DNA of 22,358 bases, from positions 1-22,358 of the forward strand of contig QMQV01000016.1 in assembly GCA_003649085.1 (NCBI GenBank). Direction: 5' to 3'. Below the pieces are notes generated by a model, which worked only from the letters and a program-made list of their open reading frames with translations, searched no databases and was not told where the DNA came from. How positions within the stretch are numbered: the stretch's first letter is position 1; each line of letters begins with the position of its first letter. The position numbers and the translations under genes are program-made. Positions 1 through 6,932 of this stretch are shown piece by piece. This stretch comes from Thermoproteota archaeon (GTDB lineage: Archaea > Thermoproteota > Methanomethylicia > Methanomethylicales > B66-G16).

Positions 1-1
1 G

Positions 2-958
2 AATATAGAAGAAGCTCTTGAAAAATATGATTGGCTTAAAAAGTATTTTTGGAACGTGGTAGAAGTTGATCAAGATAAGTTTACAGCAGCTGCCGAACTT
101 TATGGGAGAGGAGGATGCTTCATAAGGGTTGCTCCAAATACTAGGATTAAATTTCCTATACAAGCGTGCTTATTTATAGGGACACATGGAGCTTTTCAAG
201 CACCTCATAACGTGATAATAGCCGAGCCTGGCTCAGAAATCCATATCTTAACTGGTTGTACGACTGGATATAAAGTCAAGAAGGCACTGCATGCGGGTAT
301 AACAGAGATCTACGTTAAGCATAGAGCTAGAGTCACCTTTACAATGATTCACAGCTGGCCTGACGAAGCGGATGTCAGGCCTAGGACAGGCGTCTTAATT
401 GAGGATGAGGGAGTTTTTATAAGCAACTATATTTCATTGTATCCATTTAAGAGCCTACAAGCCTGCCCTGTCGCATATTTAATAGGTAAGAACTCTAGCG
501 TTAAGTTCAACAACATAATGTATGTCAGTAAGAGTACGCGTATTGATAGTGGTGCGCGTATAGTGCTGAGTGGAGAAGGAGCTAAGGGAGAGTCTATTTT
601 TAAGAGCGTGGCAACAGGTAATGCTGTTATCGTTAATAGAGGTGAAATTGTTGGAGCGGCTCCTCATACGAGAGGACATTTAGAGTGTAGAGGCTTAGTT
701 TTATGTCCTTCAGCGACGATACGCGCCATTCCAGAGCTCGTAGCTAAGCATTCTCAAACAGACCTTTCACATGAAGCGGCTATTGGCAAGTTGCAGGAAG
801 AACAGTTACATTATTTAATGGCGAGGGGGGTTTCACCTGACATGGCTATTAGCTTACTCGTAAAAGGCTTTTTAGATCCAGAAATGCCTGAACTGCCTCC
901 GATGCTTCAAGCCGAAATTAAGAAAAGCTTAGCAATGTTAGAAGACAGGGGACTTTAA
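2..958 (+). CDS. SufB/SufD family Fe-S cluster assembly scaffold protein (5' end outside window)
   Basis: Subunit of the SUF iron-sulfur cluster assembly scaffold, which works with the ATPase SufC in the cytosol. The reading frame is open from base 2 (N-I-E-E-A-L-E-K-Y...) with no stop before the GTG at 56, so the gene begins upstream and only its last 318 or so codons are visible. The region after YFWNVVEVD is a run of short beta-strand-like segments, as expected for the SufBD beta-helix. The C-terminal part (TDLSHEAAIGKL, then EEQLHYLMARG and a final helix) is the best-conserved SufB/SufD signature. Whether it is the B or D type cannot be settled from this fragment, and archaea often have a short merged form. 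It ends 7 bases before the convergent carboxyltransferase gene. sufC would be expected upstream, outside the window. Confidence 0.88.
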   Translation, partial: NIEEALEKYDWLKKYFWNVVEVDQDKFTAAAELYGRGGCFIRVAPNTRIKFPIQACLFIGTHGAFQAPHNVIIAEPGSEIHILTGCTTGYKVKKALHAGITEIYVKHRARVTFTMIHSWPDEADVRPRTGVLIEDEGVFISNYISLYPFKSLQACPVAYLIGKNSSVKFNNIMYVSKSTRIDSGARIVLSGEGAKGESIFKSVATGNAVIVNRGEIVGAAPHTRGHLECRGLVLCPSATIRAIPELVAKHSQTDLSHEAAIGKLQEEQLHYLMARGVSPDMAISLLVKGFLDPEMPELPPMLQAEIKKSLAMLEDRGL

Positions 959-965
959 CATCGGA

Positions 966-2531
966 TTAAACAGGTATGTTTCCATGCTTTTTAGGTGGTT
1001 TTGACTGAATTTCCCTCTTCGTCACCACATGTTCTAAGGCCTTGATTAAATATGGACGTGTTTCCTTTGGTTCTATCACCGCGTCGATATAGCCTCGGCT
1101 CGCAGCAACATATGGATTCGCGAATTTGGCTCTGTAGTCGCTTACAAGCTGATCTAATATCGCCTTGGCCTCATCAGGTGTTTTGGCTTTCGCGAGTTCA
1201 CCTTTAAAAACTATTTCGACAGCCCCCTCAGGGCCCATTACAGCTATCTCTGCTGTTGGCCAAGCGAATACCATGTCAGCGCCTAAATGGCGGCTCCCCA
1301 TGGCAATGTAACCTCCTCCATAAGCTTTCCTCACAATTACTGTGAGCTTAGGGACTGTAGCTTCAGAGTACGCGTATATCACCTTAGCTCCATGCCTTAT
1401 TACACCGCCATGCTCTTGCTTTGTGCCAGGGAGGTAGCCTGGTACGTCGACGAACGTTATGATAGGTATGTTGAAGCAATCACAGAATCTTACAAACCTA
1501 GCTATTTTATCAGCTGAGTCTATGTCTAAGCTTCCTGCAAATACCATAGGCTGGTTAGCTACGACGCCAACAGTTCTACCGTTTAACCTAGCAAAACCTA
1601 CTATGACGTTTGGAGCGTAGTATTTATGTACTTCAAAGAAGGAGCCTATGTCCATTACCCTACTTATGATCTCATACATGTCATATGGCTGTTTCGGATC
1701 AGCTGGCACTATGGAGTCTAGTTCGCGGTCCATCCGGTCAGGAGAGTCTCCTGTATCAATTATTGGAGGGTCTTCCATATTGTTCGAGGGGAGGTAGCTT
1801 AGCAGCGTCTTAATAATCTCCAAACACTCTTCATCACTATCAGCTACGAAGTGTGCTATACCACTAAACTTAGCATGCGCATCTGCACCACCAAGCTGCT
1901 CAAATGTGACATCTTCTCCTATAGCAGCTTTAACCACTTTCGGACCTGTTATAAACATGTATGAGGTTTTTCTAACCATGCAGATGAAGTCTGCTAGAGC
2001 AGGTGAGTATACGGCACCTCCTGCGCATGGCCCCATAATTGCTACGATCTGTGGTATCACTCCCGACGCCATTACATTTCGATAGAAAATCTCGCCGTAA
2101 CCTGCGAGAGAATCTACACCTTCCTGTATTCTAGCACCGCCTGAGTCATTTAGCCCTATTAAGGGGACTCCCGCTTTAAGCGCAAGATCCATTACCTTGC
2201 AAATCTTCTTAGCGTGCATTTCGCTTAGAGAACCACCTAAAAAGGTGAAATCTTGCGCATACACATAGACAGGTCTTCCGTTTATTGTACCAAAGCCTGT
2301 AACTACACCATCGCCTAACACTTTGCGCTTCTCCATCCCGAAGTCAAAACATCTATGAGTTACGAAGGCATCCATTTCAAAGAAACTACCTGGATCTAGA
2401 AGTCTATCAAGGCGCTCTCTAGCCGTAAGTTTCCCAGCTTTATGCTGCTTTTCAATAGCTTCTGTCCCACCACCTAGTTTTGAACGTTCGCGATATTCAT
2501 GGAGCTCTCTGAACTTGTCCTCTAGCGACAT
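966..2531 (-). CDS. Acyl-CoA carboxylase, carboxyltransferase subunit (AccD/PccB type)
   Basis: Transfers carboxyl from carboxybiotin to an acyl-CoA (acetyl-, propionyl-, or in reverse methylmalonyl-CoA). The protein has 521 residues, the usual length for this family, with both crotonase-fold halves. The N-terminal half has the oxyanion segments [12 protein letters not shown] and [11 protein letters not shown]. The C-terminal half has [26 protein letters not shown] and [15 protein letters not shown]. The residue after YGGGY is Ile; in Streptomyces enzymes Asp here favours propionyl-CoA and Ile is found in the enzyme that also takes acetyl-CoA, so breadth is possible but unproven. A TTG 15 bases upstream (2546) is in frame, but GGAGG lies 8 bases before the ATG at 2531 and overlaps the TTG context, so the ATG is chosen. 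It is the third gene of the carboxylase operon, 17 bases after the biotin carrier. Confidence 0.92.
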   Translation of the reverse strand: MSLEDKFRELHEYRERSKLGGGTEAIEKQHKAGKLTARERLDRLLDPGSFFEMDAFVTHRCFDFGMEKRKVLGDGVVTGFGTINGRPVYVYAQDFTFLGGSLSEMHAKKICKVMDLALKAGVPLIGLNDSGGARIQEGVDSLAGYGEIFYRNVMASGVIPQIVAIMGPCAGGAVYSPALADFICMVRKTSYMFITGPKVVKAAIGEDVTFEQLGGADAHAKFSGIAHFVADSDEECLEIIKTLLSYLPSNNMEDPPIIDTGDSPDRMDRELDSIVPADPKQPYDMYEIISRVMDIGSFFEVHKYYAPNVIVGFARLNGRTVGVVANQPMVFAGSLDIDSADKIARFVRFCDCFNIPIITFVDVPGYLPGTKQEHGGVIRHGAKVIYAYSEATVPKLTVIVRKAYGGGYIAMGSRHLGADMVFAWPTAEIAVMGPEGAVEIVFKGELAKAKTPDEAKAILDQLVSDYRAKFANPYVAASRGYIDAVIEPKETRPYLIKALEHVVTKREIQSKPPKKHGNIPV

Positions 2532-2539
2532 GAGCTTGT

Positions 2540-2544
2540 CCTCC
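2540..2544 (-). promoter_or_regulatory. Shine-Dalgarno site that fixes the carboxyltransferase start
   Basis: A GGAGG on the minus strand lies 8 bases before the ATG ending at 2531. It sits just after the stop codon of the biotin carrier gene. The longer reading from TTG at 2546 would start inside this site, so the shorter start is preferred. Confidence 0.65.
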
Positions 2545-2548
2545 AAAT

Positions 2549-3016
2549 TTATTCGAGCAGAATTAGTGGATCTCCTGGGTTAACGAATTTACCAGCTTGT
2601 ATCTTAATTTCCTTGACAACACCACTTCTAGGTGCTTTGATTGGATTTTCCATCTTCATAGTCTCTAGAGTTAAGAGTACATCGCCTTGCTTAACGAAAT
2701 CTCCTGGCTTAACTTTAACGGACATGACCGTGCCGGGCATAGATGCTGATATTACGCCTAGAGTTGTTGTGGGGATGGCTGAAGTAGGCGTAGCTGCTGA
2801 TGGCGTTGGAGTTAGAGATGGGCGCGTTATTATGATTTGTTTAGGCGTTGTTGTGTAGAAAGCTTGCGGTACTTCAAAAATAGGGGATTCTTCTAATCTG
2901 ACAAAAAACTCCTCATCATTTACCTTTACTTTATATTCACCAAACTTTAACTCCTCAATATTTACTAGGAAACGTGAATCGTTTAAGACGAATGCGAAGT
3001 TTCTTTTCATAGCCAT
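2549..3016 (-). CDS. Biotin carboxyl carrier protein
   Basis: Carries the covalently attached biotin that shuttles between the biotin carboxylase and the carboxyltransferase encoded on either side. It has 155 residues. Residues 1-50 are a small N-terminal domain. About 55-88 is a Thr/Pro/Ala-rich flexible linker, and 88-155 is the biotinyl domain with the attachment motif ETMKMENP (acceptor Lys121) and the closing segment [11 protein letters not shown]. The start ATG at 3016 has GAGGT about 10 bases upstream, overlapping the end of the biotin carboxylase gene; a second ATG two codons later is less well spaced. The very short gaps to both neighbours indicate one transcript. A separate carrier between the two catalytic genes is a common archaeal arrangement. 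Confidence 0.93.
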   Translation of the reverse strand: MAMKRNFAFVLNDSRFLVNIEELKFGEYKVKVNDEEFFVRLEESPIFEVPQAFYTTTPKQIIITRPSLTPTPSAATPTSAIPTTTLGVISASMPGTVMSVKVKPGDFVKQGDVLLTLETMKMENPIKAPRSGVVKEIKIQAGKFVNPGDPLILLE

Positions 3017-3033
3017 AGTTAAACAACCTCAAT

Positions 3034-4623
3034 CTAGCCTGATGGTCTTACACGCCCAGACATAACCCATGGGTTTAAGCTGTTGGAATTTTGTCCGCGA
3101 TTTGGCTTTGAAGATTTTGAAGACATATAAGCTGCTATTGCAGCTGCAATAGCTATTGTCTTCTTATCGACTGTAGCCTTGGCTTCTACTGGCTGTGGTT
3201 TAGCCGGTGTTAATACTGCCAACTTTTCCCTTTGTCTCACTTCCTCTTTCTTGACAAAATCCACAACCCTGTTTATTATGTCTCTATCAGCTATGAACTC
3301 TGTGCTTATGTTTCCTCGGATGAACTCTTCATCGTTTAAGACAACCTTATGGAAGGGTATGTTTGTTCTAATACCTTCTATCACAAACTCGTCTAGCGCG
3401 CGCCTCATTCTGGCTATTGACTCATTTCTGTCTCTTCCCCAAGCGAGTAGCTTAGCTATAAGCGGGTCGTAGAAAACGGGCACCGTATAACCAGCGTATA
3501 CGCCACTATCCACCCTTATGCCAGGCCCGCCCGGCTCTATGTAGTTTGTTATCAGGCCAGATGACGGTAGAAAGTCGTTTGTAGGGTCTTCAGCATTTAT
3601 CCTACATTCAATAGCATGGCCGCTCCACGTGATGTCTTCTTGCTTATATCTAAGTGGTTCTCCTGAAGCTATGTATAACTGCTCTTTAACTATGTCAATG
3701 CCTGTTATTAGCTCCGTAACTGGGTGTTCGACTTGTATCCTGCTGTTAACTTCTAAGAAGTAAAAGGCACGATCTTTCTCCGAGAAGAGGAATTCAACAG
3801 TACCTGCACTGACGTATCCAGCTATTTTAGCTACCTTTACTGCGGTTTCTCCCATCTTTTTCCTAAGCTCTTCATCAACAACTGGAGAGGGGGCTTCCTC
3901 AATTAGCTTTTGATGTCTTCTCTGAATTGAACATTCCCGCTCTCCTAGGTGTATCACGTTGCCTTTTGTGTCAGCTAATATCTGGATCTCGATATGCCTA
4001 GGCTTTACCAGGTACTTCTCTATGTACACTTCTGGTCTAGCAAAAGCTGACGCGGCTAAAGCTTGTGCCTTTTTTATCGCTTCAGCAAGCTCCTGCGGAT
4101 TCCAGCATATTTGCATGCCAATACCTCCACCGCCTCCAGCTGGCTTCACCATAACTGGATAGCCTATGTCCTCAGCAACCCTCGTGGCTTCTCTCTCATC
4201 TTGCACTACATTTAGGCTTCCAGGGACTATTGGTATTCCTGCTTGGCTCATTGTCTTTCTAGCGCCAATCTTGTCTCCGAGGAGCTCTTGTGCTTTAGCT
4301 GGTGGGCCGATGAATATTATGTCGTTTTCGTCACATAACTTGACGAACTTGGCATTTTGAGCTAAGAAGCCATAACCTGGATGTATCGCTTCAGCGCCAG
4401 ATTGCTTCGCAATCTCTATGATTTTCTCCATGTTGAGGTAGCTTTCTTTTGCTGGACCTGGCCCAAGGTAGTAGGCTTCGTCAGCGTAGTAAACGAACTT
4501 GGCATTTTTATCAGCTTCTGAATATACGGCTACGGTCTTAATCCCAAGCTCTTTACAAGCCCTTATTATTCTAACAGCTATTTCACCACGGTTAGCTATG
4601 AGCACTTTGTTTATTAGCCCCAA
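3034..4623 (-). CDS. Biotin carboxylase subunit of acyl-CoA carboxylase, with unusual C-terminal tail
   Basis: ATP-dependent carboxylation of biotin on the carrier protein. The N-terminus INKVLIANRGEIAVRI, the glycine-rich ATP-grasp loop MVKPAGGGGGIGMQ, IQRRHQKLIEEAPSP and the active-site EVNSRIQVEHPVTE are all typical, and these plus the C-terminal biotin-carboxylase lobe fill about the first 455 residues. About 70 further residues follow: a charged/Pro linker, a short Ala/Ile-rich helix (TIAIAAAIAAYMSS), a Ser/Asn linker and NPWVMSGRVRPSG. This tail is not part of a standard biotin carboxylase. TTG at 4623 is chosen because a GGGGGTT lies 8 bases upstream and the protein then begins MGLINKVLIANRGE, as the family does; the GTG at 4638 would put that G-run inside the gene. 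First gene of the operon. Confidence 0.92.
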   Translation of the reverse strand: MGLINKVLIANRGEIAVRIIRACKELGIKTVAVYSEADKNAKFVYYADEAYYLGPGPAKESYLNMEKIIEIAKQSGAEAIHPGYGFLAQNAKFVKLCDENDIIFIGPPAKAQELLGDKIGARKTMSQAGIPIVPGSLNVVQDEREATRVAEDIGYPVMVKPAGGGGGIGMQICWNPQELAEAIKKAQALAASAFARPEVYIEKYLVKPRHIEIQILADTKGNVIHLGERECSIQRRHQKLIEEAPSPVVDEELRKKMGETAVKVAKIAGYVSAGTVEFLFSEKDRAFYFLEVNSRIQVEHPVTELITGIDIVKEQLYIASGEPLRYKQEDITWSGHAIECRINAEDPTNDFLPSSGLITNYIEPGGPGIRVDSGVYAGYTVPVFYDPLIAKLLAWGRDRNESIARMRRALDEFVIEGIRTNIPFHKVVLNDEEFIRGNISTEFIADRDIINRVVDFVKKEEVRQREKLAVLTPAKPQPVEAKATVDKKTIAIAAAIAAYMSSKSSKPNRGQNSNSLNPWVMSGRVRPSG

Positions 4624-4856
4624 AACCTTAACCCCCACTATTCGCCTTTCCTAAGTTTATGAAGCTTGAGCTTAAGGCGTGGACCTGAACACAAACGTTT
4701 TTAGAGTCTATCATGAACTTTCACCAAAGAATTTAGTTGTTAAAGAAAGCTGTTTAACGAGTATTTTACCCTTTCGCCTATTGACTAAACGGTTTTCGTC
4801 TTAAGTCGAGTAAGGTTGCAAAAAGTTAATCCTAAAGCTCCTCTTTGAAAACTATT
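4624..4856. other. Intergenic region upstream of the carboxylase operon
   Basis: About 230 bases hold the 5' leader and presumably the promoter of the minus-strand carboxylase operon. A weak AT-rich element (TTCATAAAC on the minus strand, about 4658-4666) could be its TATA box but is not convincing. I see no ORF, tRNA, or repeat here. Confidence 0.3.
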
Positions 4857-4930
4857 TTGGCGGATGAGGAGACGACGGTCTCTTGAGCATTTGCTGTGAG
4901 AGATTGATGGGCGGTCTGACGCCGCCTTTT
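4857..4930 (+). ncRNA. C/D box sRNA, dual guide (predicted 16S Cm1402 and 23S Cm2590)
   Basis: Archaeal C/D box guide RNA for ribose 2'-O-methylation by the L7Ae/Nop5/fibrillarin complex. Seen in order: stem GGCG (4859-4862), box C AUGAGGA (4864-4870, one base off consensus), a 12-nt spacer (4871-4882), D' UUGA (4883-4886), C'-like UGAGAGA (4897-4903), a 12-nt spacer (4904-4915), box D CUGA (4916-4919) and closing CGCC (4920-4923). The D spacer UUGAUGGGCGGU pairs over all 12 bases (one G-U) with the near-universal 16S segment ACCGCCCGUCAA; the fifth base before box D faces C1402. The D' spacer pairs over 10 bases with 23S AGACCGUCGU; the fifth base before D' faces C2590. Both positions are methylated in eukaryotes (yeast C1639 by snR70 and C2959 by snR73). 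The rRNA text is recalled, not in the window. No protein gene covers it and it lies opposite in strand to both neighbours. Confidence 0.88.
4910..4930 (+). terminator. Hairpin plus T-run at the 3' end of the C/D sRNA
   Basis: GGCGG (4910-4914) pairs with CCGCC (4922-4926) around a 7-base loop and is followed by TTTT. It reads as a terminator only on the plus strand, where the sRNA is the only candidate transcript. The same bases contain the D guide and box D, so in the mature RNA this hairpin would compete with the guide fold. Confidence 0.45.
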
Positions 4931-4932
4931 AG

Positions 4933-5859
4933 TTAAATGGTGCGCTCTTCTCTAATATAGGGCTTACAGAGAGCAGAAGGAGCTCCAATTTTCTTCCTCA
5001 TAGTTTCACTAGCACTTAGCGTTAAGACAGCTATTGTAGCTAAATACGGAAACATCCCTAAAATGCATGGGTTAATGCCGATAGCTTGAAGCGTATATTG
5101 CGCAGCTTCTAATCCTCCGAAGAGATAGGCACCAAGCATTGCTCTAAGCGGATCCCACAAGGCGAAGATCACCAAGGCTACAGCTATCCATCCTCTACCA
5201 GCAGTCATACCCTCTACCCAAGCTGGTATATAGACTATTGATAGGTAGGCGCCAGCTAAGCCAGCTAACATGCCCCCAAATATCACGCACGCATATCGCA
5301 TTAAGTACACGTTTACGCCCATGGCGTCCGCGGCGCCAGGGTTTTCTCCGACAGCTCTTATAGCCACTCCAAGCTTAGTCTTATACAGCGTAATCCATGA
5401 AGCTATGGTTAAAGCGTATGAAAAGTACACTATGGGGTCTTGCTTAAAGAGAATCTCCCCTATAACGGGTATGTCTGAAAGTAGGGGGATACTTAAGCTG
5501 CTCAACTTAGCTTTAAGCGGTATTCCTACAAAGCCTCTACCTATTAGTGCGCTTAGTCCTAGACCTATCATGGTTAAAGCTAAGCCTGAGACCACCTGAT
5601 TACCTCTTAATGAAATGCTTATAAATGCATGCAGTAGTGCTAAGAGCCCACCGGCCATTAACGCTGCTGCTATTCCTAAGAGGGGGCTTCCAGTGAACAT
5701 GGTCACTACAAAGCCAGATACGGCCCCCATAATCATCATCCCCTCTACTCCCAAGTTAAGAACACCTGATCTCTCTGCGAAGATTTCACCTATTGTAGCT
5801 AAAAGGAGAGGTGTTCCAGCGCTTATAGCTGTCCTTAACAAGGCTATAGCTGTTTCCAT
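4933..5859 (-). CDS. BMP-family ABC importer, inner-membrane permease 2 (nucleoside-type)
   Basis: Second membrane subunit of a branched-chain-type (RbsC/LivM fold) ABC importer. It has 308 residues, almost entirely hydrophobic, with 8-9 membrane segments. The opening segment ATIGEIFAERSGVLNLGVEGMM is the hallmark of the permease that pairs with BMP/PnrA-type binding proteins, and AVGENPGAADAMGVNVYLMRYACV is the cytoplasmic coupling loop to the ATPase. ATG at 5859 shares one base with the stop of the preceding permease gene (TAATG), so the two are translationally coupled. It is the last gene of the operon and ends next to the sRNA on the other strand. In bacteria the closest systems (YufOPQ/NupABC) import nucleosides; a riboflavin system (RfuABCD) uses the same fold, so the substrate is inferred. 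Confidence 0.88.
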   Translation of the reverse strand: METAIALLRTAISAGTPLLLATIGEIFAERSGVLNLGVEGMMIMGAVSGFVVTMFTGSPLLGIAAALMAGGLLALLHAFISISLRGNQVVSGLALTMIGLGLSALIGRGFVGIPLKAKLSSLSIPLLSDIPVIGEILFKQDPIVYFSYALTIASWITLYKTKLGVAIRAVGENPGAADAMGVNVYLMRYACVIFGGMLAGLAGAYLSIVYIPAWVEGMTAGRGWIAVALVIFALWDPLRAMLGAYLFGGLEAAQYTLQAIGINPCILGMFPYLATIAVLTLSASETMRKKIGAPSALCKPYIREERTI

Positions 5860-6932
5860 TAGCTCTTCACCAGCTTAATTCGATATTGAAACAGGATTTC
5901 TGATGCAACTAACGTTGACAAGATAAGCCCGTTGAACATGTTTACAACGCTAAACGGCAAGTTTAGCGATGTCTGTATAGAATACCCTCCTACAAAAAGT
6001 CCCCCCAAAAATATTGATACAGGTATTGCGGCTAGGGGGTTTAACCTCGCTAGCCAAGCCACGATTATGGCTGCATAGCCATATCCACACGATATGGACC
6101 ATGGGTATCTAAGCCTATGGTGGATACCAGCAACTTCTCCTACGCCCGCTAAGCCAGCTAAACCCCCGCTAATTAACATCGTGATTAAAATCACCTTTAA
6201 GTGGTTAATACCAGCATAGCGTGCTGCGTCTGGATTTAGCCCATAGACTTTTGCTTCAAAACCTATCTTAGTCCTAGACATCAATAAGTAAACTAATGCT
6301 GCTGAAACTAGCGCCAAGGCTAATGTCGGATAGTGTATTTGTGTCCCAGGTATTTGTGGCAGCCAAGCAGACTTTGGAAACTCTTCGGTTATTGGAAAAC
6401 CCCATTCTCTTGCTCCTCTCCACGGTCCGTATATTAGGTACTCTACGAGCTTAAAAGCCACGTAGTTTAACATTAGCGTAACTATTATCTCGTTGACGTT
6501 TAGCTTGGCTTTCAATATAGCTGGTATAAAGGCCCATGCGGCACCTGCCATAAAGCCTAGGATGAACATTAGGGGTATTAGCACTAAAGAGGGGTAACCT
6601 CTTAAAGCGAAAAGCGCTAGCCATGTAGCTGTTATAGAGCCTAAGAGAAGCTGCCCTTCAGCTCCAATATTCCATATATTGGCTTTAAACACTAGTGTTA
6701 AGCCTATTCCACATAGTGCTAGTGGTATAGCTTTAGTTATGGTAAATGCTAAGCCACGCGAACTCGCAAAGGCGCTTAAGAAAATCTCCTTATATGAGGA
6801 TATGGGGTCTACTCCTTGTGCTGCAAAAATTAACGATGCGATCGCTAAAGCGAGTAGCACCGAAAGGACAAGTATTATTGCGTTTGACTTAGCGGATGCC
6901 TCCTGGCGTTTTTCAAGCTTTATCAATATCAT
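5859..6932 (-). CDS. BMP-family ABC importer, inner-membrane permease 1
   Basis: First membrane subunit of the importer. It has 357 residues. A hydrophobic segment at about 18-40 is followed by the characteristic segment FTITKAIPLALCGIGLTLVFKANIWNIGAEGQLLLG, split here as FTITKAIPLALCGIGL and FKANIWNIGAEGQLL, which matches the YufP-type permeases and not the simpler sugar permeases. The coupling loop is KVYGLNPDAARYAGIN. Its ATG overlaps the end of the ATPase gene by four bases (ATGA) and its stop overlaps the start of permease 2, a tight stoichiometric arrangement. The N-terminal 15 residues (LEKRQEASAKSN) are charged and lie on the cytoplasmic side by the positive-inside rule. Confidence 0.88.
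   Translation of the reverse strand: MILIKLEKRQEASAKSNAIILVLSVLLALAIASLIFAAQGVDPISSYKEIFLSAFASSRGLAFTITKAIPLALCGIGLTLVFKANIWNIGAEGQLLLGSITATWLALFALRGYPSLVLIPLMFILGFMAGAAWAFIPAILKAKLNVNEIIVTLMLNYVAFKLVEYLIYGPWRGAREWGFPITEEFPKSAWLPQIPGTQIHYPTLALALVSAALVYLLMSRTKIGFEAKVYGLNPDAARYAGINHLKVILITMLISGGLAGLAGVGEVAGIHHRLRYPWSISCGYGYAAIIVAWLARLNPLAAIPVSIFLGGLFVGGYSIQTSLNLPFSVVNMFNGLILSTLVASEILFQYRIKLVKS

Noticed and set aside
2544..2546. TTG start for the carboxyltransferase
   Set aside because: It overlaps the GGAGG site of the better-placed ATG at 2531.
966..4638. Sodium-pumping methylmalonyl-CoA decarboxylase operon
   Set aside because: No membrane beta subunit in the operon or the window; only the soluble subunits are present.
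4636..4638. GTG start for the biotin carboxylase
   Set aside because: It would make the G-rich ribosome-binding site coding and add five residues not seen in the family.
4910..4930. Hairpin as a terminator for the minus-strand ABC operon
   Set aside because: On the minus strand the hairpin is not followed by a T-run; the T-run is on the plus strand, so it fits the sRNA instead.
5270..5878. Plus-strand ORFs inside the permease genes, and similar opposite-strand ORFs elsewhere
   Set aside because: They are antisense shadows of well-supported genes, with no family features or ribosome-binding sites.
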